Part shown: positions 1 through 12,300 of the stretch, piece after piece
Layout: the number at the start of each line of letters is the position of its first letter
Numbering within the stretch: the first letter of the stretch is position 1
Assembly: GCA_023053545.1 (NCBI GenBank)
Contig: JAKZAN010000002.1
Coordinates: 8,304,790-8,368,789 of the forward strand
DNA: 64,000 nucleotides
Direction: 5' to 3'
Origin: Lepidurus packardi
Taxonomy: Eukaryota > Arthropoda > Branchiopoda > Notostraca > Triopsidae
Translations under genes and position numbers: made by a program
Notes under the pieces: generated by a model
Seen by the model: only the letters and a program-made list of their open reading frames with translations
Database searches by the model: none
Told to the model about the DNA's origin: nothing

Positions 1-2528
1 CCGAGTGAGCTTTCCTCTTCAACTCGAAGCTTGTGAAAAGAGTGCAGTTTATATAACACTATAACATTGCAATACTAGAAAAACTTCTAGTCCTCGACTT
101 TCAATGGCCTTCTGGTCTTCAGAAACAGGCAAATTCTGCACAGTTGGCATTTTTTAGGCTTTTTAGCTCGGATAATCCTAAGCTTCGAGGGGAAACATGG
201 GACTTTGCACTGGTTTATTAAACATGCCAATGTTTATCTCGTAACAAAACAATGCACAGTCATATCTACGCCTTTTTTCTCCGAGACTAGCCACATGTTC
301 GCTACCTTGGTATATATATACTTCAAATATTCGTGGGCATTCCTCAAAAAATAAATAAATTTTGTGTTTTAATAAACAAAATAGCGTGTGGGTACTATTC
401 AAACCATTGAAAACCTTTCAGAATACTGAGGCAAGATTTCAGCTAGACTAAACTTGTAAACAAAAGTTAATTTTTAAGTCTTACACTGACAAGTACGAAA
501 GTTGGAAAAAATAAAAAAAAAAGGTATTCTTCTTAAATGAAAAGTTTTTGACAATCTTGAATAATGATCCAAGATTTCCGACTATTTTCAATCCTTCTTT
601 AAGTACTTGTTTGGAAAGTGTAAAACTTATCGCTATTAATGGTTTTCTTCCATGAGAAAGCAGCCAGGAACCCGTTCGCTATCTATACGCTAAATAGATG
701 GATTGGTTTACGATCACCACGAACTTAGCTTCACAGCAAGTCGAAAAGTAGGTAAAATACCGACCGTTTTAACCTGTGGCAGCTTTCGGACGTTTGACAG
801 AGAGTGACTATACTCCACATGTGTCTGGAAATTAGCTTCTGTTTTATTCGAGAGCTTAATGTTACTTCTGTCGAAGTAACGCAACTTTCAGCGTACACAA
901 AAGTAAAAACGTTCATTATACGGCAATCCGTTATTGCGTGAGCGCTCTAAGTACAGCACTGTGCAGCTCTACGTGTATTGTACATGAGAATTATACTCCT
1001 ACAATCGAAGTACCAATTCGCCAGTTAGCTCCTTAAGAAAAACAACTTTTCATTGTTGTCAACACTGAAACAGTAACGGGCTAAGGTGCAAAGTCGCACT
1101 CTGATTGGACGAGTATCTTTCCCCTGTACTCGTTTAGCTGGACAATACTCTACAATTAGCTTATTCCGAAAAATAGTTTAGTAACGGTACGCACGTAAGG
1201 GATTTGACTAACCAGGAATAGTGCTTCAAAACATTCCTGCACAATGACACAAGGGAAACATGTTCTTCCTCACTCTTTTATAAACAACGCAACGGTAAAC
1301 GAATGAACCAAAGCCAGTAAAGGAAATGCCTTCTCTATTGGACCTATCCAGTCTTTCAACCAATCCCTTGAGTCTTCTGTGCTACACATAAAGACTGTTA
1401 CTTAGCTGCAATTCCAGTCTTTGAAAAGAATTTGCTTATAGGGGGCAATTATTGAAGTTCCGGGTTTTAATGTTGAACGAGACTTAACTTTTCATTAGAG
1501 AACAGGACTTCCAAGGTAAAGGTTACACTGCTGAGAACTAAACTAGACGTTTTTTAGACACCAATGACTGTCTTGCGCCAATTAAACTCGCTACCGTCTA
1601 CTCGAATATATGATCAATTTAAAGCACAAAAGAAACCTTGCTAGCTAATGAATTCTACCTGAATTCATAGCTAGATTAATTTCGTCTACTTCTAATTTAA
1701 TTACATGGCATTGCAGAAAGTATTTAGCTCTTTTAACAAGATCCGACAGTCCTATAGAAGCAAATCCTTACAAAAAGATCAATAAAAGAAAGCAGGGAGT
1801 ATTAGTCTCCAATTTTTATACCTCATTACTCGACTACGTAATCTACCTAAGCAATTACGTGCTTCAACGGAAAATGGCCATCTTTTGCCTCCTCTGCCAA
1901 ACTGAATACCGAATTACATATGCATTTCCTTGGTGATAGCCAGCAAGAGCCCTACCAAGACCTGAGGCAGACCATTTCAAAAGTTTTTCATACAAGCCAC
2001 TTTTCCGGCTTATTTTGCTTTGTTCCTCTTCATGCGATCAAAATTGCGTCACGCGAACCCAACTGAAAAGCGAAAAATTAACTTCAAATCAATCATCATA
2101 ATCTGAAACATGAATTCGGACGATTTTTTACGTCTTAGCTCTCTTTCCTTGAACGAATAATGGCAATAAGAATAATTAACTTAGTATCGGAAGAAAGACT
2201 GCACCCAGTATACATCCTCTAGGTATTAGAAATAATTTGCATGCTATTTAATGAGGCTTGACGATCAGGGGTATGATAAATAGCACATCGGAAGATCCAG
2301 ATCGTTGACAAAAGCTTTCAAGCGCATTACGACGAAAATAGACAGTCTTAGTCAAAGAAGGAAGGGCCATAAGACAGCACTTAATATGTAAAACAACGTT
2401 GATTGTAGAATTTTAATACCACTTTTTCTTCCGGCTAAGTTTGCTTGCTAGAATTTTAAACAAAGAACACCCTCTTTTTCCTGCAAAAGGCAAGGCAAAA
2501 GGTAAGTAACTATGACGTAAAAGGATAC
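1..2528. other. Non-coding stretch, presumed tomosyn intron
   Basis: This lies downstream, in the transcriptional sense, of the second tomosyn coding exon. I searched the minus strand for the expected next WD40 exon and found none, so it is best read as a long intron continuing beyond the left edge. Only short ORFs without recognisable similarity are present. Confidence 0.5.
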
Positions 2529-5315
2529 ATTCTAAGCGCTCCAGTTTTGGTTCCAATAGCTAGAAGACGTTGGATGGGGTCATACGCGAATGCCGTAGGT
2601 TGGTGCGGGAATCCATGACGAGCAGTCTGCAAAAGAAACACCCAAGAAATGGAACACTATTATTAATTTCGCAGACCAGCTTACGTCAACAGACTGAACA
2701 AGTTTCATCCTTTTAACCAACACACACATATGCTTACGGTTATGCAAATTGATCCTTGATTGATAGTTCAGGAGTGCGGGTGGTATGTGTTACGAGCTTG
2801 TTAACGTTTTTGTTACGCATGCATGATAACAGATGGTTTCCGCGAGCCCTCTAATCTCACATCCGACTGCTGAAAATCCATTCTCGAATTCTTGGATTCG
2901 AAGCAAAAAAAAAACTTGGATTTTGAAGCAAAAACTGGAAATTACAGACTAAGACTGCCAAAATGTTACGAAAATGTTGACTGGTTTCTTTGTCGGAATG
3001 TTAGGCAACGAAATACAAACTTGAGTGAAAGGCAATCGCACCCCCCCCCCCCCTCCCTCCCTCATAAAGAAATGGAGCAAAAAACTTGCTTTCCATTTAT
3101 ACATTTATTTCCATCATGGGCCTATTTGTTACTTCCTGACAGCATCAAGTGATACTCAGTACTTTGCTTACTCTTTTCAGCAAGAAGGTAAACAATAACC
3201 ATGGTAACAAGCAGCGTAAGCTAAGCCACGACGTCACAATCATAAGTACGCATGCCAATATTTCTTTAACGGCTATTTGAAATAATTTCTAACAACGTTC
3301 ATCGTTCGTACAATAACACAGACTACAAGCATCCATCGAAGCCTCGGCATGTGATTTTGGTGGATACTGCTCTTTAGTGACAGACGGGAACATTGCACTT
3401 TGCTAAGATAAAATGGTAAACGGGAAATAAAGAAAGAGGGCCAAAAAAGCAAGTTCGCGCTAATGAACATTTTCAACAGAGAGAGAGAGAGAGACTTAGT
3501 GTATAAGGAGAAATGAGTTTTGGCGAGAAGATCAATAACGCCTAGCTACAACACTCTCACACCATCAACACTATAGATCCCATATACGCACTAAACCGAT
3601 TCCTTCTGCCCTTCTCCATTCTCGTGTCAACATGCAGAAAGAGCGAGGAGAGGGAGAGCTACCTTGACCTTGTCCCTTTTTCTCCTTTCCTATACTCTAT
3701 AAATAATCAGCTTGGTGCCTAAAAAACTACCTCAAACTCGCTTCTGGTTTATGGCACCTTTTTATCGATGGTCACACGCAAAAAGCGATGCGTCCGATTA
3801 TTTAGAACGCGGCGTGCGTTCGTAACCACCACGACAACACCGCCAGGAATCAATAATGTCGGTCATGTTCCACATGTGTTATTCCGGAGGGATACAAGGA
3901 TAACTCTTGTTCATCCCAAACCCACTTAATTCAAGCTTTTGTTCCCCCAAAAAACTGATGCAAGAGCCCTTCGACCGTTTCTAATACTTGATATTTTCGC
4001 CTCAAGCGCTTTTTATGTATATAAGCAAACACTGCACACGATTTTCAACCGTCATAAGTAAAACGACATGAAAAAATCGAGTCTAGTAAAAAACTAGGTT
4101 GCATTTCCCACGATTTTCACACGATTCGCTGTGCGTGACACTAATTTCCATCCTTGAAAGCTCCTAGCAGTTTGGAAGGTAGCCCACAATATCTGAGTAG
4201 CCTTTGAGTGTTTCTTGTACTGTAACTACAATTTTACCTTTAATGTGTGTACTACCTCGTTCCCGTGTCTTATAGTGTCTTGATTCGGAAGTAACGGAGC
4301 ATACTGGAGTTGGCAAGCGAACGATCTGACTGCTTTTAATGAAGCCACTTCCTAATTCCCATCCATTACCCCAACCTGCCTCCCCTTGTCGAACTACCTG
4401 GCTTCCTCTCCTCACTCTCTTTGGCTCTCTTTGGGGCTATAGTTCGTGTCGGTGAGTCGATACAGCTTCTCAAAAGCTAAGTTAATGTAATAGGAACTTG
4501 GGAGAAACCCAAGGTAAATATTAGTTTTATTTTGAGCGCATCCAGAAAAGAAATGGAAGACCCCCGAGTCTCCTAGCCTCTGCCAGGTTTTTATCTGCAT
4601 CTCTTTCCATTCCCTCTCGTCTTTTTATTTCACAACGGTTAGTTCCCAAGAGCAGGAAGATTAACAACACAGAAGGGAGGAAACGCAGGTTTGCTCACAA
4701 ACTTGGCTAAGCTGAGAAACTGGGATGAATGCAGGAGGGTGAACCGTTTCAAAAGACTTTTTAACGCAAGAGTTTAGACTTTCTCAGCAAAAATGAAGAT
4801 GTGGAAATAAATAAAAAAAAATGGATGTGATGCTTAAAAAAATGAGACGAGAGCATGAAATGCCTGCGGAAGGAAACTATTGCTGGAGGATGGGGGTACA
4901 CATACCAATTTATCAGGTCACGAAGATGGAATGGATGAAACGATCAAAGAGGCACAAAACGTAAGTAGAACGTTAGGGTTAATGAATAAGCGGCATGCGA
5001 GGTTTTCTGGAAGGCGTGTCATAATCGATAAGCCCTGTTTAATGGAGAATTATCAGCCTTGGATGCACCAAGACGCTCACCTTTTTTTTACTTGCAATCT
5101 AAAATTCAGTAGCGTCAAGGATTTTACGACTTTTTTACGTTTAATAATCAAATATTGACGGGATGGGGATACAGATAATACAAAGTTTTTCTTACTCTCG
5201 CCACTTGAAAGAGTTCTGCTTTGAGAGTTTCAATAAGTTCAGGCTCAACTTTGGAGGGCTGACTGACAGACGATCTGAAGCCATCCAAAACACCTTTGAA
5301 AGTGAACTTCTTCAT
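2529..5315 (-). CDS. STXBP5: Tomosyn (syntaxin-binding protein 5), first two coding exons, partial
   Basis: Tomosyn is an Lgl-related WD40 protein that binds syntaxin/SNAP25 and restrains vesicle fusion. Coding exon 1 is 5196-5315 (40 codons, phase 0). It opens MKKFTFKGVLDGFRSSV and ends FQVAR before a GTAAG donor. Coding exon 2 is 2529-2626, after a TTTTGCAG acceptor. It encodes RHGFPHQPTAFAYDP followed by QRLLAIGTKTGALR, the start of the first WD40 blade, and ends in phase 2 before GTATCC. The start and the HGFP..PTA block are what the family shows at its N-terminus. The rest of the roughly 1100-residue protein (WD40 propellers, R-SNARE-like tail) lies beyond the left edge. The gene is divergent to PPOX with about 2 kb between them. 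The identification is firm although only about 72 residues are visible. Confidence 0.85.
3041..3061. repeat. C-rich simple repeat in tomosyn intron
   Basis: A run of cytosines followed by CCTCCCTCC lies within the first coding intron of tomosyn. It is low-complexity sequence. Confidence 0.8.
3478..3494. repeat. (GA)n microsatellite
   Basis: A short uninterrupted GA dinucleotide tract lies in the tomosyn intron. Confidence 0.85.
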
Positions 5316-7278
5316 GGTGATTTTCTTTGGGCTGGGTAACTCGAGGTGCGGCAGGAGGATGAGAGCCTTGTCATTCCTTGAGTTGAGCACAACAGCCGGA
5401 GGCTACCAAAATGTTCCTTTGAAAAAGAGAATAACAAAAAAAGTTCGATGCTCTGGAATCAAAGAGTCAAAGAGTTTTTTAAACTCCGCGAAAGTCCCGA
5501 ATTTTGATGGCAAGCGGGGAAGTATACTTTTTTTGGGGTGTCATGTGTCCAGACACGCCCCCTGGATTTCGCATTGATTTGGCTGTCATAGTAAGGAAAG
5601 GTTTTCGGTTGTTTGTTTGACCACTTCCACACTTGAAAACTCGGGCGTTTTTTTAATTCCACTAATAAATATGACACAAAATATTGAATATTTTCTTCTC
5701 TGAGAACTTGGGCTAGGAAATGTTTTCTAAATGGTTACCATGAGCACTACTGATAGAGAAAAATTTGGATAGAAGACAATACGCGTCTGGTGTTACTCAC
5801 AAACTTGCTAGGGACAGAAGAGACAATCACCCAGAGCGGGCACGGAAAACGCTCGTCTTATTTTGTGCTTAAACCGTCAATGTCACGGACAGAGCCACGC
5901 ACTTGGGTCCAAGTCATGCAGTGCAAGCTGCAAAAACAAAACTGTTCCTTCTTATATAGTTTGTCAGTGAGCGCTGCGAAAGCCAGGCACAAGCCTGGTT
6001 GCGAACATTAACATTATCGAACCGCTCGGTCGTCTACTGCATTTGCATGACGTCGCCGGTGTGGCAGGCGTCGAGAAATTCACGATAAACTTACACCCAT
6101 AGAGCACGACACGACGCTATGTGACACAGGAGAAGAGGAACGAAGACAACCAAAGCATAGGATGCAATGGCAGGCCGTGGCAGGCGCACCCACTTCCGCT
6201 TGTCGCCGCTGCAGCGCGTGCGTAAAACAGCTTCAGGGTATAATGTCAAAACAAATATTCAAGAGCGGGATATTATTTTCACGAGGATATGGCTTATATT
6301 TTGTAAAGGTTGACCAGAAGTTTGGCTGCGACAGGGCAGAGACTGATGAATAGGGATGAAGAGGTATTTGAAAATCATTGGAATACAGGATAGCATAGGA
6401 AACATAGGATACCAAGATTCTATTACGCCGCATGATGATAACTTCAAACAGCGAAAAATTGTTGTAGCAACGTTGCTGCCTTTTCGGCTGTTCTAAATGG
6501 CTTTTAAAATTTATGGTTTAGCATAGAAAAGGCTTTACTGCCAAGGTGAGTGGCAAGGGTAGGTTAGTTTTACTACCGTTAATAAGCTTTGACATGCCAA
6601 GCTTGCTGTAAGTTGTAGGTCTAGTAATGATGTAGTACAACAATAGTGGTACTACAATCTGGACTGCCTCACCCGTAAATCAGCACATAAACGAACACGA
6701 ATTTAGCTTAAACTCACAATTTCAATTGTTTTGCTACAAATTCTAAGGCAAATTATTGGACATTTTAGGAGTATATGCATCGGTTATATGTTTTTCATGT
6801 TTTTATCATCATGAATATCATATCATCATGAAGTTAGCTACTTTGTGGTAATTAAACACAAAGGTTCTAATAAGTTTATAACTTTAAATAATCAAGTACT
6901 ATACCTATAACGCCTGAGCTATTTCAGGAAGTGTGAAGAGTGGTCACATAGAAACCGTGGCAACAGAGTTTATAGAATGTTCCGCTTCCGCCACTTTGGG
7001 TGACAATAGCACCACGTTTCCAGCTTAATTATCATAACAAAACACCAGAAACGTGGTTGGAGTCGTAACAAATAACGTATAGTTTTTTTTTCCCCTTCGG
7101 CTTGGTAATTATTCGAAGAAAAGCTTATTTAAAAAAAAAATTGTCCTTCCTCAAGCAATTAAAAAGTCACCCATTTTAAGTGAAATTTACTCGGGAAATC
7201 CAGACAGCTGTTTGGAGTTCCGGCCGCTTTGTAGTGCACTAAACCACTGTGCTGGACGTTTCCGGGACATATTAAAGA
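5316..7278. promoter_or_regulatory. Divergent tomosyn/PPOX upstream region
   Basis: About 2 kb separates the tomosyn start (minus) from PPOX (plus). No ORF here has recognisable similarity. An octamer ATTTGCAT (6041-6048) overlaps a TGACGTCG cAMP-response-like core (6048-6055), in a locally GC-richer stretch that continues to about 6230. This is suggestive of a promoter or enhancer, but motifs this short also occur by chance. PPOX non-coding exon 1 should begin somewhere before 7280. Confidence 0.35.
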
Positions 7279-8963
7279 ATGTAAGCCTATTCTATCAAAT
7301 AATAGCTTTAATTTATCGTCTCTCTTTTGTAGGAACAAAGTTGGGACAGTGGTTGTTTTGGGAGGAGGGATTAGCGGTTTGGCTGCTGCTTACAAATTGA
7401 CCAAAATGTCCCCAGCCCCTTCCAAAATCCTTCTCTTGGAAGCCTCAAATCGCTTAGGAGGTTGGGTACACAGTACTCGACACCCGGATGGCATCGTTTA
7501 TGAATGTGGTCCTCGAACGATCAGGCCAGCAGGTGAATCAGGAGCCACAACTCTTGGTTTGGTAGGAGACCTTGGCCTTCAAGATCAGGTAATAGCATCC
7601 ACGAAACTCTCGTGAGCATTCCTACAATAACGAGCTGTTTAAAAGTGTCTATTAGGTCTTGAGTATCAAATCTGGCCATCCTACCACAATGAATCGACTC
7701 ATTTACGTTGGCGGCAAGCTGCATCCTTTGCCTACCAATATGCGAGCCGTTTTCAAGACAGTAGCTCCCTTTCAAGCTCCATTGATTTCAGCCGTTTTCC
7801 GTGATCTAATAACTAAACGGGGTCCTGAGGTAGACGAGAGCATGTATTCCTTCGTAGAACGTCGCTTAGGGAAAGACTTGGCCGAATTTGCCATCGACCC
7901 TTTGGTTCGAGGCGTTTGTGCGGGCGACGCTCGCGAAATTAGCGTCAACTTTCTCCTGAAAAGTCTCAAGGAAGCGGAGCAGAAACATGGAAGCGTCACT
8001 TGGGGTTTAATACGCCAAGCTCTCAAGCCCACAGAAAAAGTAACGAAGAAAGCTCCTTTTTTTGTTGCTTTCCCAAACAAGATTCTATTTGTCTTCATTT
8101 GAAATGATAGACGAGCATAAGTGCTCCAGAAAGCGTCTTAGCCAAAGAAGCTAGAAGTCAACGTTGGGCAGTGTGGAGCCTCCAAGGCGGTCTACAAACA
8201 TTACCGGACACTCTGGCCCACAAACTTTCAGAGGACGGGGTTGAACTGTACACTGAATCTCCGTGTAGTGGCGTAGAATTTAGAAATGGCGGACAGGAGG
8301 CGGTGGTGAAGGTCGGAAACCAAGAAATAATGGCCTCGCAAGTCGTCAGCACTGTACCGGCTGCCAAATTAGCCAGTTTGCTGGCACCGCAACATCCCCT
8401 TTTAGCTAAAAGTTTGGGATCCATCCCGTCCGTTACCGTGGGACTAGTCAACCTGGAATGGGATGGACCCAGATTGCAACAAGAAGCTTTCGGCTTTTTG
8501 GTCCCATCAACCCAGAAATTACCTGTACTGGGTATTGTTTATGACTCCTGCAGCTTCCCCCAAGATAACAAAACTATCTTGACGGTTATGATGGGAGGAA
8601 AATGGTTTCACGAGCTCTTTGGGGCAAATCCTCAACCCGAACAACTCCTTAAAATTGCCCTGCAACAAGTACTGCTTCTAATTATTACCATTATTTAGTT
8701 ACCGTTCTTTGTATCTCTTATTCCAGATTGAGTCGGTGTTGGGCATTAAAGATGCGCCTGTGCGAAGCCAGGTATCAATATTGGAAAACTGCATTCCTCA
8801 GTACGTTATAGGGCATTTAGAGCGCGTGAAACAAAGTCGCCAATACATTGCAGAACATCGGTTAAATCTTCACTTAGCTGGAGCGTCATATGATGGTCCG
8901 TCGGTCAACGACTGCATTCATTATGCGTTCAAAGCTGTGGAGAAGATGTACGGTCAAAAATAA
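7279..8963 (+). CDS. PPOX: Protoporphyrinogen oxidase
   Basis: PPOX oxidises protoporphyrinogen IX to protoporphyrin IX, the penultimate step of haem synthesis, at the inner mitochondrial membrane using FAD. Exons: 7279-7280 (the AT of the start codon), 7333-7588, 7656-8039, 8111-8668, 8727-8963. Frames join cleanly to about 478 aa; the human protein is 477. The N-terminus shows the Rossmann FAD motif [14 protein letters not shown], then RLGGWVHS and [11 protein letters not shown]. Near the C-terminus, [15 protein letters not shown] matches the family FAD-closing segment. Introns are 52, 67, 71 and 58 nt. The ATG seems to be formed across intron 1 (AT|G), with an in-frame TAA two codons upstream (7273-7275). 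A possible AATAAA lies at 9326-9331. As in other animal PPOX proteins there is no classical cleavable presequence. Confidence 0.93.
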
Positions 8964-9325
8964 GGAAAGATAAAGAGACCTTCTAAAATACGAATGGGCA
9001 TAGCTTTTGTAATTGCTTGGGGGGAACTGTGGACGCATAGAAAAAATGCATTAATTTTTGGAAAAAAATAAGACTGGTTTAATTCTAAAATATGTTTAAC
9101 CGATCCATTGAACATTGAATATGTTCTCGTCAAAATACTGGCCGTTTCATAAACACATCAAAACAAGGAAAACGACCTAGTCGACACAGTGCCAAATTCA
9201 CAGGCTAAAAACCATAGATTTATCACAAGAACCAACTTATCTCCTGACTAAATTCTGTTAAAACAAAACAAAAACAAACTTGCGAGTTCCTACTAACTGA
9301 AGGCACCATAACCTGATAACCCAGC

Positions 9326-9331
9326 AATAAA
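9326..9331 (+). terminator. Candidate PPOX polyadenylation signal
   Basis: AATAAA lies 363 nt after the PPOX stop and just before the end of the convergent MAP3K4 coding region. It is a plausible but unproven poly(A) signal. Confidence 0.4.
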
Positions 9332-9349
9332 AACTACGCACCTCACAAA

Positions 9350-12300
9350 TTATTTGTGAGGTTCGTCGTAAACCTGCGGAAGAAACAATCGTTTAGAAAA
9401 GTGACACATTTGTAAGATTCCTATTACTTTAACAAAGGGATGAGCTACTAAAACGTTAGCAGCATCGCGTAGTCGAGGGTCGTGTTGGAAACAACGCGAC
9501 AGAAAATCGTGTCCTTCCGCTGACAAATCTCCAGGAATTGGTGGGGATTGTCCCATACCCACACGAAACATAATGGCATAATTGGACTCGTATTCATACC
9601 AAGGGCGCTGAAAAAGAACACAATGCACATTAGAAAGAATATAAAGATACAAACAATATATGAATATAAATACAAACAATATAAATACAAATACGAAGAA
9701 TATAAACATGGCATATAAACAATGAATAATTATAATTTTAGGGGTGCGTTTTATTGTGAACCGATCCGTTCACCAGTTCTTCCCTTGGACAGCGCTCGTT
9801 GACAATAAAACGGACGTTCTGCAGGTCGCCGTTCAATTGACTGAGTTGAACGAGATTTGACAGTAAAACGCCCATCAAGCTTAGGTATCGTCCCGAGTTC
9901 TACTATGCACCTGGGACGCAGCTGAACGGAAGGCGGTTTTCGAATTGCGCGCCAAGCCATCCGTTGATCTGTTAACGCTAAAACGCCTGTCCAGCTGATC
10001 CCGTCCACGCGAAAGTACCCGTTGAGCCAACTGGCCAAGGCAGTTACTCAGTTCCGTTCACAATAAAATGCACCCTAGATTTACTTTGCCGGAAGCCATT
10101 TCGACTACCACGCATCCCAAAGACCAAATATCTGCAGCCCGTCCGTGTCCTTCACTCATGGTCTTCGTAAAAACTTCAGGAGCCATGTACGCTGCAAAAA
10201 GATAGTTTAAGAAACAATATTGATATAAAGTAAAGTAAAATACTCAAAAAGGAAAAAAAAAAAATTAACATACCTTGTGTTCCCACCAATCCTTGCAATT
10301 CTCCCACCATGGTAGTATGGGTTTTGATCTTGACTGCGCAGCCAAAATCTCCTAACTTGAGCGAATTCCCTTCGTCGGTCAAGAAAATGTTGGCACCTAA
10401 TTTACCAAAGATGAATTAAACATTTGGAACAACGAAATTCCGAAAGGACAAAAATAATCTACTTTTAATGTCACGATGAACAATGCCATTTTCGTGCAAA
10501 ACTTCCACAGCTTCCAAGAGTTGCCTAGTGTAACGTCGGATCAATTCTTCGGGCAAACCAGACTCGGTTGAAGAAACCAGATATTCCAGGGTACCTTCCG
10601 CGCAATACTCCATAAAAATGAGCATCTCTTCCTAAAAAAAAAAAAAAAAAAGACCGGGGTTTCAAATAAACGTGTGAGCTTGACAGAACGGAAAAGGGAC
10701 CCAAAGTAGTATAAATGTACTCACGCGATGTACTTCCACACCATAGTGCCGCACCAGGTGCTTATGGTGGATACCCTCAAAGATCCGCAATTCGTCGGCC
10801 ACACTACGAATGGCCCGGTGGTCGTTGGGGAGCAAAGCCACCTCTTTCATCGCCATCAATTCGCCCGTTTTGTTGTTAATGGCCACATAAACTTTTCCAA
10901 ACCTGCCTTGCCCTGCAAAGAATCAATATTTTTTATAAACTAAATTACATACAAGTAATTATGCCAAGTCCCATAGTACTGATGAAAGGCTTGGAACACA
11001 CCGTGTCAAAGTGTATCATATAATGTTTTACTTCCTTTTTTGGAACACTTGCGCATAATTTAGTTTCCGTATAATAGAATCTTCAGTAAATGACACCACA
11101 GGTGTTCTGTTCCATTCCACAAACCTATTGTGACAGGAGCTGGGGTTCTATCCCCATTTTCAACTCATGTTTTAGATTACGAATAACGCGTCCCAGTCAG
11201 GTTACATACTCCGATCGCTCTACTCTATTTCTGTGAGATAAGTTAACCATAATGTGGAAATGTGGAAGACAGCGCCAAGCACTACACATGTTTGCATTAA
11301 TCTCTAGTATATTATTCGCTGTATACGTACTATGGGGCATGGTTGGTGGGTGGACTAAGGAATGCACAATAGGTAACTTTGTCAAATTATCAAATTAGTC
11401 GTTTTAAACTAAGCTAAAAAATAATATAATAAATATCTCCTTCACGGATGTGAGTAATTAACGATAGCCTACAACTCTTTATGATATATAATCACGACGT
11501 AACCTTTTTCTATTCGCTAGACTATGTAAATAATGGTAAAGTGTTCCAGACGAGCGCTTGTGTGGTGGAAATTATTCGGAAGGATTACGTAATACTTCCC
11601 AAGTCTGTCATGGCACCAATCGAAAATCTTACTGAAGCCCGGAATCCCATTACGCAAAAAGTTCTATCCTTCCTTGACCATAAGGTATTTAGCTAATACA
11701 TTTTCTCAACGCTTAGCGTTAGTTGGTGTCCTCGCTTATGTGTGTTGCTTAGCATCACTGGTTAGTTTGTAATAGTCATATAGGTAACGATTAAAATCCT
11801 ACCATAAAAAATACGTGTGAATGCAATCTTTTCCTGTATATTTTTCCTTATGAGCCAGACTTCACACATGGAGTCTGGATTGTTTTCCAGGTAGGAATAC
11901 CCAGTTTTGCAATTAGGATCTTCGTAAAACTTAGGGTACGCCCCCTAACCAAAATACAGGGCTATGCTACAGAGTTTAACACGTTCTACAGACACGTCTT
12001 TTTAAGTTAAGACTGAACGAAATGATAAGCTTTGGAAATTGCTAAGATGTTTTGAAATACTTTCTTTTCCATGACCCGAGAAACTGACACACTGCCTAAT
12101 TATCTAATGTCACTTTTTTTTACTCAATTTTAGGTGGATGGATTTTACGTAGAATATCCTTATGCGGGGGAAGGCGACTCTTCAACTACCCATGAACTCG
12201 GAAGATTCAACTGGAAAGGTATCATAATCGAGCCTAGCGCCGATCAAGTTAAAAAAATAGACAACGCCAACCGGAATGCGTACATCGTACCCGCGTGTTT

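Noticed and set aside
2892..3152. 86-codon plus-strand frame
   Set aside because: Spans a poly-C run within the tomosyn intron, with low-complexity coding content and no similarity.
7212..7400. PPOX start from the open frame beginning at 7212
   Set aside because: It is in a different frame from the FAD-binding sequence and reads through the first intron.
9751..10038. 95-codon open frame on the minus strand
   Set aside because: Lies wholly inside the TA-flanked MITE at 9741-10075 and resembles no protein.
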